Assembly (NCBI GenBank): GCA_023229825.1
Contig: JALNYN010000008.1
Location: 13,135 to 72,275, forward strand
Reading direction: 5' to 3'
DNA length: 59,141 nt
DNA from: Minisyncoccota bacterium
GTDB taxonomy: Bacteria; Patescibacteriota; Minisyncoccia; Phycocordibacterales; CAIJYI01
This document shows, piece by piece, positions 43,766-50,479 of the stretch (within the stretch, counting starts at the first letter, position 1; each line of letters opens with the position of its first letter). The notes beneath the pieces are model-generated. The model did no database searches and had not been told where the DNA came from. It saw nothing but the letters and a program-made list of their open reading frames with translations. Both the position numbers and the translations under genes were made by a program.

Positions 43766-44584
43766 TTAGATGATATCCGCAAAATACCGTTCCGTTTTCT
43801 TAAACACAATGATACCGATCCCGAGCAGAACGAATGTCGCAACGAAGGAAATTCCGATGAGCAGCCAGTTTATGGGGGCGGTACCGAGAAGCGCAGCGCG
43901 TGCGTTTTGAATAACGCCGGTCATTGGGTTTACGGCTAGGATCCATGAGTATTTTCCGGCAATGCTCGCCGGGTAAATAACGGGAGTAATAAACATGAGC
44001 ATTTGAATAAAATAGGGAAGCACGTACCTCACGTCGCGATATTTTACATTAATTGCCGCGAGAAAAAGCCCTCCGCCGACCGCAGCCATAAATGCGATAA
44101 GAAGCAGCAAAGGGATCAAAAGAATTCCAAGTATGTTTGGACTGTATCCGTAATAAAACATGAGCACTACCAGTACGGCGGCTGCAACGGCAAAGTCTAC
44201 CAATTGGGTGAGAACAGAAGAAATAGGTAAAATGAGTCGAGGAAAATACACTTTTGTAATGATGGATTGATTGGCAATGAGACAAGAACTTGTACTGGAG
44301 AGCGCGACAGAAAAAAATTGCCAGAAGAGAAGTCCAGTATAGACAAAAATCGGGTAGGGTACGCCATCGGACGGCATCTTTGCCAGTGTACCGAAAAAGA
44401 CGGTAAACACAATCATAGTCATGAATGGCTGAAATATCGCCCAAGCCGCCCCGATGGCCGTTTGTTTGTAACGGACCTTGAGGTCTCTCCATGTGAAAAA
44501 ATAGAGGAGCTCCTTGTATTGCCAAATCTCGCGAAGGTCATTCCAACGGAAGATCTTTTTTGGTTTGATTATGGTTGTTTGCAT
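43766..44584 (-). CDS. wzm: Polysaccharide ABC exporter, permease
   Basis: 272 aa ABC-2 permease with an N-terminal amphipathic segment (FTWRDLKVRYKQTAIGAAW, the family hallmark) and six predicted membrane helices. Together with the Wzt-like ATPase it would carry an undecaprenyl-linked polysaccharide across the membrane. The symbol follows the LPS/teichoic nomenclature (TagG/Wzm); in a monoderm the product would be a wall- or membrane-linked polymer. Confidence 0.88.
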   Translation of the reverse strand: MQTTIIKPKKIFRWNDLREIWQYKELLYFFTWRDLKVRYKQTAIGAAWAIFQPFMTMIVFTVFFGTLAKMPSDGVPYPIFVYTGLLFWQFFSVALSSTSSCLIANQSIITKVYFPRLILPISSVLTQLVDFAVAAAVLVVLMFYYGYSPNILGILLIPLLLLIAFMAAVGGGLFLAAINVKYRDVRYVLPYFIQMLMFITPVIYPASIAGKYSWILAVNPMTGVIQNARAALLGTAPINWLLIGISFVATFVLLGIGIIVFKKTERYFADII

Positions 44585-44755
44585 GAAAAGCAGATAGAAA
44601 AATATAAAATAAGAAGATCAGCGATATCATCGCTATGAATCTTTCTATTTTTCTATATTATGTTTGTTTACGAATGGGTCTATTCTACAACATATTAGCG
44701 AATTTTTCCACTAAAAATAAGCATTACTTCTATAAGTAAAGAACGGATGAGAAAG

Positions 44756-45685
44756 TTACTTGCAATTTTCTTTGAACCATGAGTATGAAATTTTCAGTCC
44801 TTTTTCGAGTACGACTTTGTGCTTCCAGCCGAGGTCGTGGAGTTTGGTGACATCGAGCCATTTTCTTGGGGTTCCGTCGGGTTTTGTTTTGTCCCAGATT
44901 ATTTTTCCTTTGAAGCCGACGGTTTTCTGGACGAGTTCCGCGAGTTCTTTTATTGAGACATCAACGCCTGTGCCGATGTTGACGATCTCTTTGCCGTCAT
45001 ATTTGTTCATGAGAAAAACGCAAGCATCGGCAAGATCGTCGACGTAGAGAAACTCGCGTTTTGGTTTTCCGCTTCCCCAGAGAATGACTTCTTTTGTGCC
45101 GGATATTTTTGCTTCATGAAATTTTCGAAGCATTGCGGGGAGAACATGTGAATTTTGGAGGTCAAAATTATCATTTATGCCATAGAGATTGGTCGGCATG
45201 ACGGAAATAAAATTCGTGCCGTATTGTTTATTGTACGATTCGCACATAACGATGCCGGCGATCTTTGCGATCGCGTAGGCTTTGTTAGTCGGTTCAAGCT
45301 CTCCCGTCAAAAGATATTCTTCTTTGATCGGCTGGGGTGCCATACGCGGATAGATGCAGGAGCTTCCGAGAAAAAGAAGTTTTTTGACACCGCTCTTTCG
45401 CGAACTTTCGATTATATTCGTTTCGATCGTCAAGTTTTGATAAATGAATTCAGCAGGATAAGTATTGTTCGCCACAATACCGCCGACTTTGGCGGCAGCG
45501 AGAAACACATATTCCGGTTTTTCGGCTGCGAAAAATTTTGCGACTGAGTTCTGGTCAAGAAGATCAAGTTCTTTATGGGTTTTAAGCAAAAGATTTTTGT
45601 AGCCCTTTTTTGCAAGGTCTCGGACGATAGCCGATCCTACAAGCCCGCGATGACCGGCTACGAATATTTTTGAATCTTTTTTCAT
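44756..45685 (-). CDS. fcl: GDP-L-fucose synthase
   Basis: 309 aa, normal length. It turns the Gmd product, GDP-4-keto-6-deoxy-mannose, into GDP-L-fucose by epimerisation and reduction. Motifs: VAGHRGLVGSAIV, LFLGSSCIYPRMAPQPIKEE, YAIAKIAG (Tyr-x3-Lys) and LPAMLRKFHEAK, all standard for Fcl/WcaG. On the minus strand TATTAT (45699-45694) and TATACT (45696-45691) lie 8 and 5 nt before the ATG, so it probably has its own leaderless promoter. Confidence 0.92.
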   Translation of the reverse strand: MKKDSKIFVAGHRGLVGSAIVRDLAKKGYKNLLLKTHKELDLLDQNSVAKFFAAEKPEYVFLAAAKVGGIVANNTYPAEFIYQNLTIETNIIESSRKSGVKKLLFLGSSCIYPRMAPQPIKEEYLLTGELEPTNKAYAIAKIAGIVMCESYNKQYGTNFISVMPTNLYGINDNFDLQNSHVLPAMLRKFHEAKISGTKEVILWGSGKPKREFLYVDDLADACVFLMNKYDGKEIVNIGTGVDVSIKELAELVQKTVGFKGKIIWDKTKPDGTPRKWLDVTKLHDLGWKHKVVLEKGLKISYSWFKENCK

Positions 45686-45705
45686 GAGTTAGTATAATAG
45701 TTTAA

Positions 45706-46140
45706 TTAAAATCTTGCTTTTTCTAAAAATTTTTTTACATATGGAGGCCAGCTTTCATCTATTTTTTCAAACCATTGGAATTCTTGTGATTGATCGTCTA
45801 TTTTTTCATTGCCGTCTTTTGCTTCTGCCTTAAAAACTATATTTACAGTATGTGTCGACCATTCGAATGGTCCGTCTGGAAAAAGCGTCTCATCAGCACC
45901 CAGTATCTCCAGCTTTTCTGATTCAAGGCCGGTTTCTTCCCAAATCTTTCTTTTGACGGCATCAACGAGAAGTTCGTTGCGAAGCACTCGTCCTCCGGGA
46001 AACCACCATTCATCTTTTGCTGGAGCGTTTTTCCTTTTTAGGAGAAGAAACGAATTGTTTCGTACTACAACCCCGTCTACGCAAAGAATAGGCATGAGCC
46101 GATGGAATTCTTTATACTGCTCAAGAGGGATTTTCCACAT
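45706..46140 (-). CDS. GDP-mannose mannosyl hydrolase-like Nudix protein
   Basis: 144 aa from the ATG at 46140. The Nudix box runs GGRVLRNELLVDAVK then RKIWEETGL: the first Glu of the usual REUXEE is a Lys. Altered boxes are known in GDP-mannose mannosyl hydrolases, and the WFPGGRV segment and placement between gmd and fcl fit that role. It would tune the GDP-mannose or GDP-fucose pool. It lies 9 nt after gmd. Another nucleotide-sugar hydrolase activity is possible. Confidence 0.72.
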   Translation of the reverse strand: MWKIPLEQYKEFHRLMPILCVDGVVVRNNSFLLLKRKNAPAKDEWWFPGGRVLRNELLVDAVKRKIWEETGLESEKLEILGADETLFPDGPFEWSTHTVNIVFKAEAKDGNEKIDDQSQEFQWFEKIDESWPPYVKKFLEKARF

Positions 46141-46149
46141 CAAGGTTAT

Positions 46150-47193
46150 TTATGTAAATTTTATATCTTTCTCCGCTTCATAATCGCTTTCAGTCATTAA
46201 CTTCGCCAATGTCTTGAATGTCGTCGTTGGCTGCCAACCGAGGGTTTTTTTGGCTTTGCTGTAATCACCTAAAAGCACATCCACTTCGGCGGGACGGAAA
46301 TAGACAGGGTCGATCTCGATCAAAACTTTTTTTGTTTTTTTATCAATGCCTTTTTCTTTCATACCTTTACCTTTCCATTCGATCTCAAAACCAAGGTGCT
46401 TGGCGGATTCTTCGGCGAATTCTCGGATGGAATGTGTTTCGCCTGTGGCAAGGATAAAATCATCCGGCGTTTTATGCTGCAGTATCCGCCACATACCCTC
46501 AACGTAATCTTTCGCATAGCCCCAGTCGCGCTTTGCATCCAGATTTCCCAAGAATAATTTGTCTTGTTTGCCGGTTTTTATTCTTGCCAATCCTTGCGTG
46601 ATCTTTCTCGTTACAAACGTTTCTCCGCGGCGGGGTGATTCGTGGTTGAAGAGAATTCCGTTGCATGCGAAAAGCCCGTAGCTTTCGCGGTAGTTTTTCG
46701 TGATCCAATAGGCGTACACTTTTGCGCAGCCGTATGGCGAACGCGGATGAAATTGCGATGTTTCTTTGAGAGGAAGTTCCACCGCTTTGCCGAACATTTC
46801 GCTTGATGATGCCTGGTAGAATTTTGTTTTGATCCCTGTTTCTCGTATCGCATCGAGCAGGCGAAGCGCTCCGAGACCGGTTACATCCGAGGTATATTCC
46901 GGAGTGTCAAAACTTACGCGAACGTGGCTCTGCGCACCAAGGTTATAAATTTCGTCAGGCTGTATTTTTTCGAGAAGCCGGCTTAAGTTGCTGGCATCGG
47001 AAAGATCGCCGTAATGCAAATGCAGTTTCGGATTTTCCTCGTGGGGATCTTGATAAATATGATCAAGGCGGTGCGTGTTGATCGTGCTGGCTCGGCGTAT
47101 GATCCCATGGACTTCGTAGCCTTTTTCTAGTAGGAGATCCGCGAGATAGGAACCGTCTTGCCCGGTGATGCCCGTGATAAGTGCTTTTTTCAT
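46150..47193 (-). CDS. gmd: GDP-mannose 4,6-dehydratase
   Basis: 347 aa, normal length. It makes GDP-4-keto-6-deoxy-D-mannose. Motifs: ITGITGQDGSYLADLLLEKGYEVHG... (Rossmann), IYNLGAQSHV, YQASSSEMFG, YGCAKVYAYW (Tyr-x3-Lys), ILFNHESPRRGETFVTRKI and LGNLDAKRDWGYA, which are diagnostic for Gmd. It heads the gmd-Nudix-fcl set on the minus strand, and uses GDP-mannose from the ManC enzyme encoded nearby. Confidence 0.94.
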   Translation of the reverse strand: MKKALITGITGQDGSYLADLLLEKGYEVHGIIRRASTINTHRLDHIYQDPHEENPKLHLHYGDLSDASNLSRLLEKIQPDEIYNLGAQSHVRVSFDTPEYTSDVTGLGALRLLDAIRETGIKTKFYQASSSEMFGKAVELPLKETSQFHPRSPYGCAKVYAYWITKNYRESYGLFACNGILFNHESPRRGETFVTRKITQGLARIKTGKQDKLFLGNLDAKRDWGYAKDYVEGMWRILQHKTPDDFILATGETHSIREFAEESAKHLGFEIEWKGKGMKEKGIDKKTKKVLIEIDPVYFRPAEVDVLLGDYSKAKKTLGWQPTTTFKTLAKLMTESDYEAEKDIKFT

Positions 47194-47266
47194 ATGAACA
47201 AATAATTAATAGAAAATACGAATATGTTAAATTTCATTCTGCCATTTTTTTAAGCGATTGAAAACG

Positions 47267-47295
47267 TTGACAGGTGAAATAAAAAATGATATCAC
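47267..47295 (+). promoter_or_regulatory. Sigma70-like promoter for the cupin gene
   Basis: TTGACA (47267-47272), a 17-nt spacer and a weak TATCAC (47290-47295). A leader of about 44 nt follows with an AGAGGAAG Shine-Dalgarno just before the ATG at 47346. Unlike most starts in this locus it is not leaderless. Confidence 0.5.
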
Positions 47296-47345
47296 GGTGA
47301 CAGTACTTTTGACATAGTAGCTTAAGATCAGCAAGAGGAAGAACA

Positions 47346-47729
47346 ATGAAAGAATCAGAAGTGGGTTTTGTCGGCTTGATAGATCTCGTGCACGAAGACG
47401 CTCGCAGGGCGATAGCAGAGTTTAATACGGACGATTGGGATTTCTCCGTTCAGAGGTTTGCAACAAAAGAAAGGATTCCTTTGGGGAATCACTACCATGT
47501 AAAGAAAGATGAAATTTTTGTTATTTTGAAAGGCGGCGGGAGCGTTGCGACGCAGCGCGTAAAAGAACCCGAAAGCAGAGAAACTTTTTCTTTGAAGATC
47601 GGGTCAGTAATATATGTTCCAAAAAATATGGCGCATACGTTTGAACTTGAGCCGGGAAGTGAAATGATCTGCTTCTCAACAAAAGCATTTGATAAGGATG
47701 ATATGCATCCGTTGGTTTTAGCGAAGTAG
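47346..47729 (+). CDS. Cupin-domain protein
   Basis: 127 aa single beta-barrel. The metal-binding motif is seen in PLGNHYHVKKDEIFVILKGGG (His, His, Glu), and the second motif in YVPKNMAHTFELEPGS (His). It could be a sugar isomerase/epimerase-like protein, as cupins beside GDP-mannose genes often are, or a sensor. It has its own promoter and terminator, so it is expressed as a single gene. The function is not assigned. Confidence 0.65.
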   Translation: MKESEVGFVGLIDLVHEDARRAIAEFNTDDWDFSVQRFATKERIPLGNHYHVKKDEIFVILKGGGSVATQRVKEPESRETFSLKIGSVIYVPKNMAHTFELEPGSEMICFSTKAFDKDDMHPLVLAK

Positions 47730-47745
47730 CGTAAAAAGGCAGATG

Positions 47746-47772
47746 GCAGACCGAAGTGGTCTGCTTTTTTTT
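47746..47772 (+). terminator. Intrinsic terminator of the cupin gene
   Basis: GCAGACC (47746-47752), a 5-nt loop, GGTCTGC (47758-47764) and a run of eight T. Confidence 0.9.
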
Positions 47773-47815
47773 GACAAAATTGTTTTGCTGGCCACTTTTT
47801 TATTGTTCTGTCAAG

Positions 47816-47845
47816 TTGCAATAGATGCTTGTTGGAGTATATTAT
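47816..47845 (+). promoter_or_regulatory. Promoter of manC, leaderless
   Basis: TTGCAA (47816-47821), an 18-nt spacer and TATTAT (47840-47845), 7 nt before the ATG at 47853. The predicted transcription start coincides with the start codon. Confidence 0.55.
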
Positions 47846-47852
47846 CATATCT

Positions 47853-49232
47853 ATGAACTCCGTGATCCTTTGCGGCGGTTCGGGGACTCGGCTGTGGCCG
47901 CTTTCTCGGAAAAATTATCCCAAACAATTTCTTAATCTTTACAGCGACAAATCTCTCTTGCAGGAGACCTTTCTTCGCATGCGCCGCGTGATGCCGGCGG
48001 AGAATATTTATTTCATTACAGGCGAAAATCATCTTTTCAATGTTTTGAATCAGATAAGGGAGGTATATCCAAAAATAGAGGAGAAAAATATCATCATCGA
48101 ACCCGAAAGTAAAAACACGCTTCCGGCAGTCGCGTATGCGGTTCGGTATCTTTTGGATCACAAATACGTTCGCGTTTCAGAACCGATACTGTTCGCTCCT
48201 TCCGATCATTATATCGCCGACAACGACTCTTTCTCAAAGCTGGTTAAAAAAATGGCGAATGAAACTGGGAGTTATATAAGCACTATCGGGATCACTCCAA
48301 CGAAACCGGAAACGGGATATGGTTACATAAAAAAAGGTAAGAAAAAAGGGGCATTTTTTCAAGTTTTGGCGTTTAAAGAAAAGCCTGAAAGATACACAGC
48401 TGTCCAATATATCACTTCAGGAGATTTCGTGTGGAATTCCGGCATGTATATGCTCAGTGCGGAAACTTTCGTAAGAGAACTAAGAGAACACGAACCGAAC
48501 ACATACAAATTATTTGATAAAAGCCTTGAGTCCTTTACAAAAAATTTCTCTAAACTTTTTTCTGTCGCGTTTGACCGCGGCATATCCGAAAAGTCCAAGC
48601 GCATCATTGTTTTTGAAGGAAATTTCGGATGGAGCGACGTCGGGTCTTTCGACAGTATGTCGGAAGTGGCAAGAGAAAATAACTTGACGAATGAGCGTCA
48701 CGTTCACATTGACTCAAAAAATATTTTCGTGCATTCGGCCGGCAATCGTCTTGTGGCAACCATAGGCGTTGAGGACCTGATCATTATTGAAAACAATGAC
48801 AGTATTCTCATTCATAAGAAGGGTAGAAGTGAAGACGTTAAAAAAATTCTCGCATATCTTGAACAAAATAAATATCCGGAAGCGGAACATAATATTATCG
48901 TTCACCGACCGTGGGGAAGATACGAAGTGCTGATCGATACGCCATTCTATAAAGTAAAAAAGATCCTTGTGTATCCCGGAGCGAAGCTTTCGCTGCAGTC
49001 GCACGAACATCGTTCTGAACATTGGGTCGTGGTTGCCGGTATCGCTGGCGCCACAAAAGGCGATGAATATATCGTACTTAATCAAAACGAAAGCGCATAC
49101 ATCCCCGCACGTACCAAACACCGCCTTGAAAATCCCGGTAAAGAAAATTTGGAGATCGTAGAGGTTCAAACCGGACAGTATCTTGGAGAGGATGATATCA
49201 AACGGTTCGATGACATTTACAAACGAATATAA
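47853..49232 (+). CDS. manC: Mannose-1-phosphate guanylyltransferase / mannose-6-phosphate isomerase
   Basis: 459 aa from the ATG at 47853. The N-terminal nucleotidyltransferase has ILCGGSGTRLWPLSRKNYPKQF and the FAPSDHYI and FKEKPERY segments, and the C-terminal cupin-type isomerase domain begins with HRPWGRYEVL and contains LSLQSHEHRSEHWVVVAG and YIPARTKHRLENPG. It makes GDP-mannose, the precursor for Gmd/Fcl and for any mannosyltransferases of this locus. ATG choice: the promoter lies 7 nt upstream; an in-frame TTG at 47829 overlaps that promoter. Confidence 0.93.
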   Translation: MNSVILCGGSGTRLWPLSRKNYPKQFLNLYSDKSLLQETFLRMRRVMPAENIYFITGENHLFNVLNQIREVYPKIEEKNIIIEPESKNTLPAVAYAVRYLLDHKYVRVSEPILFAPSDHYIADNDSFSKLVKKMANETGSYISTIGITPTKPETGYGYIKKGKKKGAFFQVLAFKEKPERYTAVQYITSGDFVWNSGMYMLSAETFVRELREHEPNTYKLFDKSLESFTKNFSKLFSVAFDRGISEKSKRIIVFEGNFGWSDVGSFDSMSEVARENNLTNERHVHIDSKNIFVHSAGNRLVATIGVEDLIIIENNDSILIHKKGRSEDVKKILAYLEQNKYPEAEHNIIVHRPWGRYEVLIDTPFYKVKKILVYPGAKLSLQSHEHRSEHWVVVAGIAGATKGDEYIVLNQNESAYIPARTKHRLENPGKENLEIVEVQTGQYLGEDDIKRFDDIYKRI

Positions 49233-49246
49233 GACATGTGCGGGTA

Positions 49247-49255
49247 TGATATAAT
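49247..49255 (+). promoter_or_regulatory. Extended -10 promoter before a small ORF
   Basis: TGATATAAT (49247-49255) is a TG-extended -10 with a perfect TATAAT, which can work without a -35. It lies just after manC and 20 nt before a 39-codon reading frame. Confidence 0.45.
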
Positions 49256-49275
49256 TTTCTCCCCAAGACCTGACC

Positions 49276-49395
49276 ATGGAAGATTTCCGAGCCGCATTCG
49301 CCGTCACTCCGGACATGATCTGGAATCTAGACATAACCACGAACACGGCGATGTGGATGGTCCAGAATGATGGCGGAGATGGATCGGCGGAGTAG
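49276..49395 (+). CDS. Small ORF, possible PAS-domain remnant
   Basis: 39 codons starting with MEDFRAAFAVTPDMIWNLDI and ending with an acidic Gly-rich tail. The first 25 residues resemble the start of a PAS domain (the TPDMIWNLD pattern), as found in sensor kinases. No downstream PAS or kinase sequence follows, so it may be a real tiny protein or a decayed fragment. The good -10 box in front is the main support. It lies before the response-regulator gene but is not fused to it. Confidence 0.35.
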   Translation: MEDFRAAFAVTPDMIWNLDITTNTAMWMVQNDGGDGSAE

Positions 49396-49416
49396 TGGTA
49401 TTTTTAATTTTTTAAT

Positions 49417-49446
49417 TTGTGTGTTTATTGTGGCGCATGGTATAAT
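49417..49446 (+). promoter_or_regulatory. Promoter of the single-domain response regulator
   Basis: TTGTGT (49417-49422), an 18-nt spacer and a perfect TATAAT (49441-49446). The leader would be about 22 nt. Confidence 0.55.
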
Positions 49447-49474
49447 GGGTGTCTAACAGCATTAACCGTTTTTT

Positions 49475-49879
49475 ATGGAAAAAGCAAAAAAAATTCTCAT
49501 TGTTGAGGACGAGCCGATGATTCGCAAAGCGTTGGTGGAGCGGTTTTCAGAGGAGAAAAATCTTACCGTCATGTCTGCGAAGGACGGCAAGGAAGGACTT
49601 GAGGCTGCTTTTCGCGAGCATCCCGATTTCATTCTGCTTGATATCATTATGCCGATAATGAACGGTCTTGAGATGCTGAATCATCTTCGCGAAGATGAAT
49701 GGGGAAAGGATGTGCAGGTCATGATATTGAGCAATCTCGCCGATACGGAAAAGAAAGCTGAAGCGACGGCAAAGGGAGTAAAGTATTTCATCATTAAATC
49801 GAATGTAAATATTTCATCAGTTGTGGAAAAAGTTGTCGCTGTCATGGACGGAAAAGAACTGGCAGAGGATGATATATAA
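49475..49879 (+). CDS. Single-domain response regulator (CheY-like)
   Basis: 134 aa receiver domain only. Acidic pocket E11-D12, phosphoacceptor D56 (ILLDIIMP), switch S86 and K108 (IIKSN) are all present, so it should be phosphorylated by a histidine kinase. There is no output domain and no kinase gene nearby. It may relay phosphate or bind a partner. It has its own promoter and a terminator at 49918. Confidence 0.85.
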   Translation: MEKAKKILIVEDEPMIRKALVERFSEEKNLTVMSAKDGKEGLEAAFREHPDFILLDIIMPIMNGLEMLNHLREDEWGKDVQVMILSNLADTEKKAEATAKGVKYFIIKSNVNISSVVEKVVAVMDGKELAEDDI

Positions 49880-49917
49880 GAAAGGAAAATGCAATAAGCA
49901 AAAAGCAACAGGGAAAA

Positions 49918-49941
49918 AGGGGAGACAGACTCCTCTTTTTT
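49918..49941 (+). terminator. Intrinsic terminator of the response regulator gene
   Basis: AGGGGAG (49918-49924), loop ACAGA, CTCCTCT (49930-49936; one G-U pair) and five more T. Confidence 0.65.
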
Positions 49942-49954
49942 GTGGGGGGGCGGT

Positions 49955-50110
49955 TTATTAAAAATTTCCAATTTCCAATTTCTAATTTCCCCTACTTCGC
50001 TAAAGCTACGCAGGGCAAGCAATGAAATGTCCAATGATGAAAAAAAGTTCGTGACTTCTCGAAACGTTTCGGTCAGGGGTGCAACCCCAGACCGGCGACG
50101 GGAATTTTTT
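49955..50110. repeat. Intergenic repeat copy upstream of rpoB
   Basis: A TTCCAATTTCTAATT-type segment (about 49960-49990), an AAATGTCCAATGA segment (about 50024) and a GC-rich imperfect hairpin (50070-50092, inside a TTTCGG...CCGGCG context). Related copies of all three lie downstream of rpoC (57440-57670), where the GC-rich hairpin is in the reverse orientation. There is no coding potential. Confidence 0.5.
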
Positions 50111-50186
50111 GGCATACTTTGCGATAAATAAGCTCAAAACGCTGACGGTACCAGCTGTCAGACGATTTTAGTCCGCGGGTCATAAC

Positions 50187-50195
50187 TTATCCACA
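50187..50195 (+). other. DnaA-box-like 9-mer
   Basis: A perfect TTATCCACA at 50187-50195, with a weaker reverse match (TGTGGATTT) about 20 nt downstream, just before the rpoB promoter. Alone it does not make an origin; it might allow DnaA to affect rpoB. Confidence 0.3.
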
Positions 50196-50222
50196 GTTTG
50201 CTTCGGGTTGACTTTTGTGGAT

Positions 50223-50251
50223 TTGACAAAAAAACTCTATAGGAGTATACT
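50223..50251 (+). promoter_or_regulatory. Strong sigma70 promoter of rpoBC
   Basis: Consensus TTGACA (50223-50228), a 17-nt spacer and TATACT (50246-50251). It is the best promoter match in the window. Transcription should start near 50258, giving a leader of about 220 nt. Confidence 0.85.
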
Positions 50252-50257
50252 GAACAG

Positions 50258-50479
50258 CAACGTTTTAGGATGAGTTCATGGCTGAAAAACGCTCGTTTTA
50301 GAGGCCTAATATAATTTCGCTACCTTGCTTACATACAACAAGTAGAGCGCGTCTGAACAAAAATGCAATGCCTTGGTGAGAAAGGCGAGTTTTTTTGTGT
50401 TCGGTCCGCAATTCGTATTTTATTCGTATCATTCGTACTCATTCGTATATTTGTATCTATATAAAAAGACATTTATTTT
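50258..50479 (+). promoter_or_regulatory. Long structured rpoB leader
   Basis: The leader holds a 7-codon reading frame MAEKRSF (50278-50301) with an AGGATGA 5' of it, a bulged hairpin CTACCTTG/CAAGTAG (about 50320-50345), and a hairpin GCCTT/AAGGC (50370-50386) followed by GAG and seven T (50390-50396), which looks like a weak terminator or attenuator. Four ATTCGTA heptamers (50411-50447) come next. No tRNA or known leader family was recognised. No Shine-Dalgarno precedes rpoB. Confidence 0.5.
50411..50447 (+). repeat. ATTCGTA heptamers spaced 9-11 nt
   Basis: ATTCGTA starts at 50411, 50422, 50431 and 50441, so the copies fall on about the same face of the helix. They lie 33 nt before the rpoB ATG. 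Confidence 0.6.

Noticed and set aside
50411..50447. CRISPR array
   Set aside because: The repeated unit is only 7 nt with 2-4 nt between copies, and no cas gene is present.
49880..50479. tRNA or rRNA gene in the long spacer before rpoB
   Set aside because: No T-loop or acceptor-stem pattern and no rRNA-like segment was found in this or the other spacers.
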